Assembly (NCBI GenBank): GCA_964388965.1
Contig: CAYMCP010000057.1
Span: 1-23,143 of the forward strand
From: Albibeggiatoa sp964388965
Lineage (GTDB): Bacteria; Pseudomonadota; Gammaproteobacteria; Beggiatoales; Beggiatoaceae
Direction: 5' to 3'
Length of the DNA: 23,143 nt
Positions 9,006 through 16,220 of this stretch are shown piece by piece (within the stretch, counting starts at the first letter, position 1; every line of letters begins with the position of its first letter). Below the pieces are notes generated by a model. The model had not been told where the DNA came from. It was given only the letters and a program-made list of their open reading frames with translations, and made no database searches. Both the position numbers and the translations under genes were made by a program.

Positions 9006-9382
9006 AGTGTTACAGCACTCGATGGGATGTTTAATTATCTATTTAAAATTAGCCACTCTGGAACTTGGTTTATAGTCAAAGCTCCAGCTTGAAATGAAAG
9101 GTACGCTAAATTATAAAATTAAACACTATTTTTTCATAATTATATCCCTTTTTGGAAATATAATGTACAAAACTTGTACAAGTTGCGTAGTATCTTAAAC
9201 TAGCATTTATTTTCTGTCATTAAAAACAAACAATTTACAAAATTTTATCTACATGAGAGGAAATTTCAACATACAATATTCATTTTACGCGGCAGTTGGG
9301 CAAAGTATGTCAAATTGAAATGCAGACTGCATGTTATTTCGCAGGTGGTCGCTGTAGGTTCGTTTTTCACAAAGAACCTGTT
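9006..9382. other. Intergenic region upstream of the GH57 gene
   Basis: This 377-bp AT-rich stretch contains no credible gene. It holds the palindrome cluster at 9164-9184 (listed separately) and, on the minus strand downstream of it, a TATAAT-like box (plus-strand ATTATA at 9139-9144). A 13-bp hyphenated palindrome ATGCAG-A-CTGCAT lies at 9320-9332. A stem AGGTTC/GAACCT (9356-9379, 12-base loop) is just past the stop of the GGDEF-EAL gene, and has no U-tract, so it is a poor intrinsic terminator. Confidence 0.4.
9164..9184. promoter_or_regulatory. Overlapping palindromes, possible operator
   Basis: Two palindromes share bases. AACTTGTACAAGTT at 9171-9184 is a perfect 14-bp palindrome. TGTACAA-AAC-TTGTACA at 9164-9180 is a hyphenated palindrome with 7-bp arms. 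Both centre on TTGTACA. Read on the minus strand, TTGTAC could serve as a -35 box for a TATAAT box 20 bases further on, a rather long spacer. A dimeric repressor or activator site controlling the GH57/CopD pair is the simple reading; the regulator is unknown. Confidence 0.45.
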
Positions 9383-11779
9383 TCAGCACAAAAGCTTTTC
9401 AATTTCTATATTCGGAATAGGTGGATAGAATAAATAGCCTTGCACAATATCACATTTATTTTGGCACAAAAACTCTAATTGCTCAGGTAGTTGTACGCCT
9501 TCTGCAACTACTTGCATTTCTAAAATATGTGCTAAGTCGGCAATGATGGAAACAAGGGCAGCACCTTTAGGTGTAGCAATATCGGTAATGAATGACGCAT
9601 CAATTTTTAACGTATCCACCGCAAATTGTTTTAAATAATTTAACGAAGAATGACCCGTACCAAAATCATCAATGGCAATTTTGAGTCCCATTTTTTTTAA
9701 CGTTTCTAAAGTTTCCAAAGCCGTGTCAATTGAAGTCATTGCTAAACTTTCAGTAATTTCTAATTCCAAGTATTGTGGCTCTAAACCACTTTCTGCTAAA
9801 GCCCTTTCCACATTGCAAATCAAATCTTCATGAAAAAATTGGCGTACTGATAAATTGACTGCCACCGAAATTTTTTTATAACCTGCGTCTTGCCAATACT
9901 TATTTTGCCGACAAGCTTCAAACAGTACCCAATCACCAATTGGAATAATTAACCCACTTTCCTCTGCCAACGGAATGAATTCAACTGGCGATACCATGCC
10001 CATTCCGGGATGATTCCAACGAATTAATGCTTCAACACCAATAATTTGCTTAGTGTAAGGATTTACTTGTGGCTGATAGTATAGTAAAAATTCATCTCGC
10101 TCAACGGCACGACGTAAGCTATTTTGCATAGTCAAACGTTTATGTGCTGCAATATTCATTTCTAACGCGAAAAATTGGTAATTATTACGACCTTGCTCTT
10201 TGGCTTTATATAAGGCAGCATCCGCATTTTTCATTAATGCCGTGACTGTATCGCCGTCTTGAGGAAAAATCGAAACCCCAACACTGGCACTGGTAAAAAT
10301 TTCCTGATCCGCAAGCATGAATGGTTGTTGCAACGCTTGTAGAATTTGATCCGCAAAATGCGATGTAACACGCATAGCTTGTTGATTGGGAACTAAATCA
10401 GCTAATAAAATACCAAATTCATCACCGCCTAAACGTGCAATAGCCTCAACTTTAGCACTCAAATTCGTTAGCCTTTGCGCAACAATGCAGAGTAGTTCAT
10501 CACCAACCGTATGACTAAATGCGTCATTAATTTCTTTAAAATGATCAATATCAATAATAAGTAGTGCAATAAATTCAATATCACGAGTAGCACGTTTCAT
10601 TGCTTGATGAATGCGGTCTTGAAACAATACGCGATTGGCTAAATTAGTCAGTGCATCGTAATGTGATAATTGATATAAACGTTCTTCGGATAATTTTTTA
10701 TCGGTAATATCGGTAAAAATAGCGATGTAATGCGTAATATTACCAGGTTTATCTTTGACGGCACTAATGCTTAACCAAGCTGGGAATACTTCCTTATTTT
10801 TACGTCGGTTCCAAATTTCACCACGCCAGTGTCCTATGGATAATAGTGTTTCCCACATATTTTGATAGAAAAATTGATCATGCTTACCTGATTGCAACAT
10901 ACTGGGATTTTGTCCTAAACTTTCTTGCGCCGTGTAACCGGTCAAATTTTGATAAGCTTGATTAACGGTGATAATTTTAGAATCTGCATCGGTGATTAAA
11001 ATACCTTCGTTACTACCTTGAAATACACTGGCAGATAAACGTAACGCCGCCTCATGACGTTTACGCTCAGTAATATCAATAATAACCCCGATGAGTCCAG
11101 ATAATTCGCCTTCTAGGTTATTAAATACGGTTTTTTGAATTACGACATCATGACGGCTACCGTCGGCGTAACACAAACACATTTCGTAATTTTGCTCACC
11201 TTGATTACGAAATAACAATGTGTCCATTTTCTGTGAATATTCAGCAACATCCTCAGGAAATAAATGCTTTGCTGTCTGTCCTATGATGTCGTTTACATTG
11301 CGACCTGTTAAGCGTTCAAACGCCAAATTACAGCCAACGTATTGACCTTGTAAATTTTTGTAATAAATAGGGCTGGGAACACTACTAAGTAACGTTTGTA
11401 AAAAAATCAGGTTGTTACGTTGCGCTTCCTCTATACGTTTACGTTCTAAAATTTCTTGTTTTAATTGTGTATTTTTCTCTTGTAATTCCTGCGTTCGGTT
11501 AGCAACTTGCTGCTCTAAAAGTTTGTGTACCTGAAAAAGCTCATCTTTGACAATATCGGAATGTTCTATAATTATTTCTAAAGAAGTTTCAAGGTCTTGC
11601 TTTTCATGTTCTGCTTCGGAGAGTTGACGTGAAAGTAGGATTAATTTATCTAATAAGCTATCCCCTACAACATCCCCATGCTCAATAATAGTTTGCAAAA
11701 TAAGCTCTAAGTCTGATTTTTGGGTCTGTAGTTGAGCATATAAGCTGCGTAATTGCTGAAGTGTCGAATCCATAGACAT
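9383..11779 (-). CDS. PAS-PAS-GGDEF-EAL cyclic-di-GMP protein
   Basis: 798 residues, no membrane segments. Residues 1-125 form a coiled coil with an internal duplication (K.DLE..L..IIEH.D.V.D.L, twice, about 38 residues apart). PAS/PAC modules are at about 130-245 and 250-370, each ending in an IDITERK/TDITDKK-like linker. The GGDEF domain (about 375-535) has an intact GGDEF near 450 and no RxxD inhibitory site before it. The EAL domain (about 550-798) keeps the catalytic set: EALIRW near 582, AVNLS, ELEITES, IDDFGTG, LKID, AEGV and QGYLF. It could therefore both make and break cyclic-di-GMP, with PAS input choosing the balance. It is last in the minus-strand cassette of two ATPase-fold proteins and a STAS protein, so it is a candidate output of that switch. 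Confidence 0.95.
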   Translation of the reverse strand: MSMDSTLQQLRSLYAQLQTQKSDLELILQTIIEHGDVVGDSLLDKLILLSRQLSEAEHEKQDLETSLEIIIEHSDIVKDELFQVHKLLEQQVANRTQELQEKNTQLKQEILERKRIEEAQRNNLIFLQTLLSSVPSPIYYKNLQGQYVGCNLAFERLTGRNVNDIIGQTAKHLFPEDVAEYSQKMDTLLFRNQGEQNYEMCLCYADGSRHDVVIQKTVFNNLEGELSGLIGVIIDITERKRHEAALRLSASVFQGSNEGILITDADSKIITVNQAYQNLTGYTAQESLGQNPSMLQSGKHDQFFYQNMWETLLSIGHWRGEIWNRRKNKEVFPAWLSISAVKDKPGNITHYIAIFTDITDKKLSEERLYQLSHYDALTNLANRVLFQDRIHQAMKRATRDIEFIALLIIDIDHFKEINDAFSHTVGDELLCIVAQRLTNLSAKVEAIARLGGDEFGILLADLVPNQQAMRVTSHFADQILQALQQPFMLADQEIFTSASVGVSIFPQDGDTVTALMKNADAALYKAKEQGRNNYQFFALEMNIAAHKRLTMQNSLRRAVERDEFLLYYQPQVNPYTKQIIGVEALIRWNHPGMGMVSPVEFIPLAEESGLIIPIGDWVLFEACRQNKYWQDAGYKKISVAVNLSVRQFFHEDLICNVERALAESGLEPQYLELEITESLAMTSIDTALETLETLKKMGLKIAIDDFGTGHSSLNYLKQFAVDTLKIDASFITDIATPKGAALVSIIADLAHILEMQVVAEGVQLPEQLEFLCQNKCDIVQGYLFYPPIPNIEIEKLLC

Positions 11780-11833
11780 TTATCTATAATTGCTTATTTA
11801 GTGAATACCACACACTTCCAATTTTGAACGCAT

Positions 11834-12424
11834 TTACACATTGGCTTTAACAGGTAGTTCTAGTTTAATTCGTGTGGTAACGGTATTAATTTCTTGATCA
11901 TTTTGCATAAAATGCTCAAATTTCCAGCCTAACAATGCACCATAGTCTTGAACCATAGTAATAAAACCTAATCCTGAGTGCCCACTATCTTGCGTTGCAT
12001 TTTTTTCTAGCTGTCGAACGTACAAATCTGCTAAATCTTGAGTCAATAACTCTTCGATAAATTGTTGAAATTTAGTGATATTTTTTTTAGGAATACTATT
12101 TCTCACATAAAAAGTTAAGCAATCGCTGTGTAAATGAAAAGCGATACTCGTTGCGTAATCTACGGATTCATCACTAAATTTCATTGCATTTTCGAGCAAT
12201 TCATTGGCGATATAACTAACAGCTGATCTAATTTCAGCGCGTATTGTAAGATGTTCTTCATCTCCAATAAAAAAAGTCTGGAGATAATCCGCCAAAAAAT
12301 CAGCCGATAACCCATTATTGCGCCAACGCTGTTTGAGTGGAATGGACGTTGGAGAAAAGCCTATGATTAAATGTTCCACATTAGCTGGCTGTTCATCAAC
12401 ATAGTCACCAAAAATTTGTGCCAT
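11834..12424 (-). CDS. ATPase-fold regulator, second paralogue
   Basis: 196 residues, soluble. It is a clear paralogue of the protein at 12878-13486: both share FGDY.DE.P near the N-terminus, IGFSP.S..LKQRW, NNGLSADFLADYLQTFF and an N-box-like NELLENAMKF. The latter, with a later SGLGF motif, is what is expected of a histidine-kinase/RsbW-type ATP-binding fold. The usual DxGxG box is not obvious; the matching strand reads FYVRNSI, so ATP binding is uncertain. It resembles the cyanobacterial slr1658-type regulators, which sit beside STAS proteins (slr1659 type); this is from memory of the families. The start has AAGGA nine bases before the ATG. It lies 95 bp after the STAS gene and about 55 bp before the GGDEF-EAL gene. 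Confidence 0.75.
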   Translation of the reverse strand: MAQIFGDYVDEQPANVEHLIIGFSPTSIPLKQRWRNNGLSADFLADYLQTFFIGDEEHLTIRAEIRSAVSYIANELLENAMKFSDESVDYATSIAFHLHSDCLTFYVRNSIPKKNITKFQQFIEELLTQDLADLYVRQLEKNATQDSGHSGLGFITMVQDYGALLGWKFEHFMQNDQEINTVTTRIKLELPVKANV

Positions 12425-12469
12425 GTACTCGCATCCTTATTTTGCATCACACCTTGTTAATACCAACTT

Positions 12470-12493
12470 AGTCTCGGACAAAGTCTCGGACAA
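12470..12493. repeat. Perfect 12-bp tandem duplication
   Basis: AGTCTCGGACAA occurs twice in a row between the STAS gene and the second ATPase-fold gene. It lies in the 95-bp gap, about 45 bp upstream of the second gene's start. It may be simple replication slippage, or a pair of 12-bp spaced sites affecting expression of the downstream two genes. Confidence 0.8.
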
Positions 12494-12519
12494 ACAACAT
12501 AGGCTTTCACCAGTAAATT

Positions 12520-12864
12520 TTATTCAAAACTAAGTTCCAGTGTAGGTAACAATCTTTGTAAATTTTTCAGAGATTTACTTTGCCAAGGGATTTTTGTTGA
12601 GCCCTTAACATTAATTTGTGGGCTTTTGCGTTGCCGAACGTTAATGACAAATTTTGACAACACATTGATACCAGAACTATTGAGAAATTCCAAATTACGC
12701 AAATCCAAGTACAACTTATCTGATTGTTTTTCAGCAGCATTATTAAGCAATTCAAGGATAGGAGCGTACTCCTCCATACCACTCAAACGCAAAGAACCTG
12801 CACACAATACTGTTGCTGTTGCTTCGTCGTAACGAATGTCGTAATCATTTGTTTTAATTTCCAT
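12520..12864 (-). CDS. STAS-domain protein, anti-sigma antagonist-like
   Basis: 114 residues from ATG at 12864. A TTG at 12885 would extend the frame seven codons and overlap the upstream gene, but AAGGA sits ten bases before the ATG, so the shorter form is preferred. The fold reads as STAS: an N-terminal strand pair, then LYLDLRNLEFLNSSGINVLSKF (about residues 51-72), where the SSG serines 63-64 fall at the position phosphorylated in SpoIIAA/RsbV proteins. It resembles slr1659-type regulators. It lies between two ATPase-fold paralogues that would be its natural kinase or binding partners, 13 bp after the first one's stop. The expected job is phosphorylation-dependent partner switching, with the target not a visible sigma factor but perhaps the GGDEF-EAL protein. 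Confidence 0.8.
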   Translation of the reverse strand: MEIKTNDYDIRYDEATATVLCAGSLRLSGMEEYAPILELLNNAAEKQSDKLYLDLRNLEFLNSSGINVLSKFVINVRQRKSPQINVKGSTKIPWQSKSLKNLQRLLPTLELSFE

Positions 12865-12877
12865 CAAGATGAAGTCC

Positions 12878-13486
12878 TTAAGCAATTGGAACGTTTAATT
12901 GTACCATTGTTGTGACAATTGTAACCTCCAAACCCGTACCATGATTTACTGTATCGAATTTCCAACCCAATTGAGCAGAATAATCGTTCAACATTGTCAG
13001 AAAGCCAAGTCCTGATTGGTTTGCATTATTTGCATTATTTTCCAATTGACTTATGTACATTTCGTCTAAATCTTCGGTTAATAAGCGTTTGATAAATGAT
13101 TGAAATGACTCGACAGACTCTGATCTTATACTATTGGTTACATAAAACAATAGGCGGTCAGGGAACAGGCGTAACACAACAGTCGTTGGAAATTGAGCTG
13201 TTTCGTCATTAAACTTCATCGCATTTTCTAGTAATTCATTGGCTATATAGTTTACCGCATCTTTTACTTGAGTTGAGACAGTATCATCTGCTGTTAAAAA
13301 AAAGGTTTGTAAATAATCTGCCAAAAAATCGGCTGACAATCCATTATTACGCCAGCGTTGTTTTAGTGAGAGCGAACTTGGTGAAAAACCGATAACCAAG
13401 TATTCTATACTTTTAGGAGGTTCGTCAAGATAATCTCCAAATATTTGTGCATCATAGGTTCTGATACCTGTATACCAATTATCCAT
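12878..13486 (-). CDS. ATPase-fold regulator, first paralogue
   Basis: 202 residues from ATG at 13486. An ATG five codons upstream (13501) is in frame, but AGAGGA six bases before the inner ATG makes that the better start. It carries the same landmarks as the paralogue at 11834-12424: FGDYLDEPP, IGFSPSS..LKQRW, NNGLSADFLADYLQTFF, N-box NELLENAMKF and SGLGFLTML. As there, the normal DxGxG box is replaced by FYVTNSI. It is probably a degenerate or atypical RsbW/histidine-kinase-like fold of the slr1658 type. It is the first gene of the cassette, so the promoter lies in the region to its right, which includes a MITE-like element. The N-terminal dozen residues (MDNWYTGIRTYDA) have no counterpart in the paralogue. 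Confidence 0.75.
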   Translation of the reverse strand: MDNWYTGIRTYDAQIFGDYLDEPPKSIEYLVIGFSPSSLSLKQRWRNNGLSADFLADYLQTFFLTADDTVSTQVKDAVNYIANELLENAMKFNDETAQFPTTVVLRLFPDRLLFYVTNSIRSESVESFQSFIKRLLTEDLDEMYISQLENNANNANQSGLGFLTMLNDYSAQLGWKFDTVNHGTGLEVTIVTTMVQLNVPIA

Positions 13487-13677
13487 ATTTAATCCTCTCA
13501 TTTTTCGCTAAGTTAGTCCACGTATTTAGATGCACTTTCTTAAAAATGAGTTTGAATATTTTTGAGCGAGGCAACAAATCAAACAATTTGACAAAGCAAA
13601 CATTGCCTAAGTTTAAACAAGCATTGTGAATTTTAAATGACAATTGATTTTGACAAAAAATTAATAACGACACTAAC

Positions 13678-13849
13678 GTTACTAGGCATTACGCAGTTCA
13701 CACGAAAATTTTACGCTACATTTGCAACTCACAAAATTTGTAACTCTCAATAAATCAGGACGCAGAGCGTCCATGCTGCACCCCAACCGAGACCATTGGG
13801 ACGAGAAAACGAGACAAATTTTTATTTGAACTGCGTAACGCCTAGTTAC
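13678..13849. mobile_element. MITE-like element with 23-bp inverted termini
   Basis: The left end 13678-13700 and the right end 13827-13849 are inverted repeats matching at 21 of 23 positions, including a perfect 12-bp core (TTACGCAGTTCA / TGAACTGCGTAA). The 126 bp between hold a GGACGC-AGA-GCGTCC hairpin (13758-13772) and a CCCAA/TTGGG stem (about 13782-13800). There is no coding sequence. Its left part matches the copy at 4795-4900. A short internal duplication (CAACTCACAAAATTTG/TAACTCTCAA) is absent from that copy. No certain target-site duplication could be picked out. A 172-bp non-coding unit with terminal inverted repeats and a second partial copy fits a non-autonomous mobile element; no transposase is in the window. 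Confidence 0.75.
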
Positions 13850-13932
13850 TAAAAATCTCTGAAATGATAGAACGAATAATAAATTGATTTATAAATACTT
13901 TATGTGTTTATTTTAAAAAATCAGCTAAAATA

Positions 13933-13950
13933 TTGTCACAAAATAGTCAC
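13933..13950 (+). promoter_or_regulatory. Pho box of the PhoX-like gene
   Basis: TTGTCACAAAATAGTCAC matches the PhoB consensus CTGTCATAWAWCTGTCAY at 14 of 18 positions. The two GTCAC half-repeats start exactly 11 bp apart (13935 and 13946), with the A/T-rich centre expected of PhoB sites. TAAACT at 13961-13966 is placed where the -10 box of a PhoB-dependent promoter should be, ten bases after the site. It lies 79 bp before a phosphatase gene, which is the expected context. PhoB binding itself is inferred. Confidence 0.65.
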
Positions 13951-14028
13951 TTGAAATGCGTAAACTCCTTTACTGCTATTTTTTCACGCGCTTTGAAATT
14001 CACAGAAAAGTAACAAAAGGGAAATGCT

Positions 14029-15954
14029 ATGCGAAATAAATTATTTAAGGTGTTACCTATGACTACAGCCGTCATTGCGGCAATCAGTTTAGGTGGCTGT
14101 GACGATAGTGATAATAATGCTACCGCAAAATCTAAAACTGTTACTGCGGTCGATTTTACCGAAACGCCACTCATGACAGACAAAGCCAATATGGTGCGTA
14201 ATATCACTACCTCTAAAGCTATTTATACCTACAGCGACGGTAGTACAAAAGAATATCCATTAAGCTACACTACTCTATTTAAAAACACTGATAAGGTTGC
14301 TGACAGTGCGAACGAAGCAGGACGTTTGTATGATATGAATATGCAGCCTCTAGTTGATTTAAATGGTGATCCTGTCATCGCGGAAACACCAGATGCTAAT
14401 AGTTTGCTGAAAGTTGATGACAAATTATTTTTGGTCAGTCACTACGAATACGACAATATTTTGGCAAATGGCGAAGTTGGCTATAAGGTAGAAAATTGGT
14501 ATTCGCGGATGCCAATGAGTATGACTTTGACTGACATCGCTCAAAGCAGTGATGGTACACTTTCCGCCACTGCCCACAAACCGATCAATTTTTCCAGTGT
14601 GAATGGTATCTGGATTCCTTGTTTTGGCTCGCAAACACCTTGGAATACTCACTTTGGTTCAGAGGAAGATTACGATTTATACTTTATAAATCCAACGGCA
14701 AAAGAATATGGCAGCACCACAGCAGCCGGCTTGAAAGCTATGACTGAGATGTATTTCCGTAATTTTAAACAAGCCAATCCTTACCATTACGGTTATATCA
14801 CTGAGGTCAAAGTCAATGCTGATAGCAGCTACGAAGTGAAAAAACACTACAACATCGGGCGCGGTACTTGGGAACAAGGTTTGATTATGCCTGATCAACG
14901 TACCATCTATTTTGGTGACGATGGTACGCAAGTATTAATGGCAATGTTTGTCGCTGATAGAGAAGCTGATTTATCCTCTGGTTCGATTTACGCGGCGATA
15001 TGGAATCAAACCGATGATAAAAATGGTGGTACAGCTAATTTAAGCTGGACCAAACTTGGTCACGGTAATTTGGCAGAGGCTAGAGCAATCATTGATAGCG
15101 GTATTACTTTCTGGGATATTTTTGATATTACGACTCCAGAGACAACACCAGACTGGGAGGCTCAAGGTTATAAAGCTATCCGTGCAGGTCAGTCCACTAC
15201 CGAGTATGTGCGCTTAAAGACGGGTCAGGAAAAGGCTGCAATGTTCTTAGAAACACGTCGTTATGCAGCTTGGTTAGGCGCGACCACTGAGTTTAATAAA
15301 ATGGAAGGTCTTGCTGTCAACAAAAAAGATAAAAAGTTGTATATGGCAATGTCCTATATCGATAAAGGTATGAAAGCCGATTCAACTGCACCAGCAGATC
15401 ATATTCGAGTCGCTAAAATCAACGCAGGTGGTACTTATGAAATCGGTTTAGCTAGTGGACAAAAAGACAACAATGGCGAAGTTATTAACAGCGATTGGGT
15501 AGGTGTGACCATGCACATTCCAGCAGCTTTACTAGGTGAAGATATTGCGACGGATCAATGGGGTAATACTGCGAATCCTAACAAAATTGCTAACACTGAC
15601 AATGTATTTTTCTCTGAAAAGATGCGCACTTTGTTTGTAGGCGAAGACTCAGGCACTCACGTCAACAATATGGTATGGGCGTACAATGTCGATACCAAGA
15701 AATTAACTCGTATCCTAAGTGTTGCTAGCGGCGCGGAATCCACAGGCTTACAAGTAGTAGAAAATATAAACGGTCATGCTTATATTATGAGCAATGACCA
15801 GCATCAAGGCGATTGGTTGAGCAGTATGCCAGCAGCACTAAAAGCTGAGTTGGAAGCTGAAGTTAAAACTCAACTAGGTGTGAATCATCACGGTACGCCA
15901 AATTACTACTTAGAAGCGCATGTAGGTTATATCGGCGGGATGCCAGGACTGTAA
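14029..15954 (+). CDS. PhoX/DUF839-type phosphatase lipoprotein
   Basis: 641 residues. The N-terminus is a lipoprotein signal (positive start, hydrophobic core, lipobox SLGGC with Cys24), so the protein is exported by Sec and membrane-anchored. Classical PhoX uses the Tat route, and no twin-arginine motif is seen here. The mature part shows landmarks of the PhoX/DUF839 beta-propeller: a Cys-containing turn leading to TPWNTH...SEED near residues 195-215 (equivalent to the family's TPWGTW..CEE), KMEGLAV near 424, and GEDSGTHVNNMVWAY near 541. PhoX enzymes are calcium/iron phosphatases that release phosphate from organic esters outside the cytoplasm. The ATG is preceded by AAGGGA. A Pho box upstream supports induction by phosphate starvation. 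Activity depends on metal ligands that cannot be confirmed here. Confidence 0.82.
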   Translation: MRNKLFKVLPMTTAVIAAISLGGCDDSDNNATAKSKTVTAVDFTETPLMTDKANMVRNITTSKAIYTYSDGSTKEYPLSYTTLFKNTDKVADSANEAGRLYDMNMQPLVDLNGDPVIAETPDANSLLKVDDKLFLVSHYEYDNILANGEVGYKVENWYSRMPMSMTLTDIAQSSDGTLSATAHKPINFSSVNGIWIPCFGSQTPWNTHFGSEEDYDLYFINPTAKEYGSTTAAGLKAMTEMYFRNFKQANPYHYGYITEVKVNADSSYEVKKHYNIGRGTWEQGLIMPDQRTIYFGDDGTQVLMAMFVADREADLSSGSIYAAIWNQTDDKNGGTANLSWTKLGHGNLAEARAIIDSGITFWDIFDITTPETTPDWEAQGYKAIRAGQSTTEYVRLKTGQEKAAMFLETRRYAAWLGATTEFNKMEGLAVNKKDKKLYMAMSYIDKGMKADSTAPADHIRVAKINAGGTYEIGLASGQKDNNGEVINSDWVGVTMHIPAALLGEDIATDQWGNTANPNKIANTDNVFFSEKMRTLFVGEDSGTHVNNMVWAYNVDTKKLTRILSVASGAESTGLQVVENINGHAYIMSNDQHQGDWLSSMPAALKAELEAEVKTQLGVNHHGTPNYYLEAHVGYIGGMPGL

Positions 15955-15960
15955 GTTAAG

Positions 15961-16205
15961 TTGACTCGTGACGCGGCGCGTCTGGACTGCGTTCCTACAG
16001 GGTATGTAGGAACGAGAAAAATATCTGCTGTTTTAATCTTTTTGTGGTTAAGACGCAGTGCGTAGAACGAGAATTGGAGTTACCTCGTGACGACGCACCG
16101 CCTCGTCACCCAGCAGGACGCACCAGCGTCCTATGACATTCATGAAATTTAAAATGAGCATTGCTGGCTGATCTTTGAGAAATTTGACTTTTTTTCTCGT
16201 TCCTA
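15961..16205. repeat. GC-rich hairpin cluster with inverted ends
   Basis: Immediately after the PhoX-like gene are successive perfect stems: GACGC-GGC-GCGTC (15970-15982), GTTCCTAC/GTAGGAAC (15991-16013), GTGACGA/TCGTCAC (16087-16109) and AGGACGC-ACCA-GCGTCCT (16115-16132). TAGGAACGAGAAAAA at 16007-16021 recurs inverted at 16191-16205, a perfect 15-bp match. The order hairpin, CTGCG/GCTGC link, CC-rich hairpin, then (A)ACGAGAAAA is the same as in the copies at 4795 and 13678, so this is a more divergent and compound member of that family. The first stems may end transcription of the phosphatase gene. The last part lies in the spacer of the promoter for the cobalamin leader. Confidence 0.7.
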
Positions 16206-16212
16206 GTTTAAT
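16184..16212 (+). promoter_or_regulatory. Promoter of the cobalamin riboswitch/btuB unit
   Basis: TTGACT (16184-16189, five of six to TTGACA) and TTTAAT (16207-16212, five of six to TATAAT) are separated by the ideal 17 bases. Transcription would start near 16219, just before the aptamer's first stem at 16221, which supports the call. Its spacer is the inverted 15-bp copy of the repeat family. Confidence 0.7.
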
Positions 16213-16220
16213 CTTATTCA

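Larger units (their letters stand above)
13487..14028. other. Divergent intergenic region with inserted element
   Basis: About 540 bp between the signalling cassette (leftward) and the PhoX-like gene (rightward), with no credible gene. 13487-13677 is AT-rich leader of the cassette; on the minus strand TTGTCA (13651-13656) and TAAAAT (13630-13635) are spaced 15 bases, a weak promoter candidate. 13678-13849 is the MITE-like element. 13850-14028 is the PhoX-like gene's promoter with the Pho box at 13933-13950. Confidence 0.55.

Noticed and set aside
9356..9379. Terminator after the GGDEF-EAL gene
   Set aside because: A 6-bp stem with a 12-base loop and no T-tract is not convincing as an intrinsic terminator.
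12567..12915. Overlapping ORFs in other frames across the STAS gene
   Set aside because: The STAS frame has a proper ribosome site, gene spacing and a domain; the others have none of these.
14029..14110. Tat signal on the PhoX-like protein
   Set aside because: The N-terminal region has no twin arginine; a lipobox with Cys24 fits Sec lipoprotein export better.
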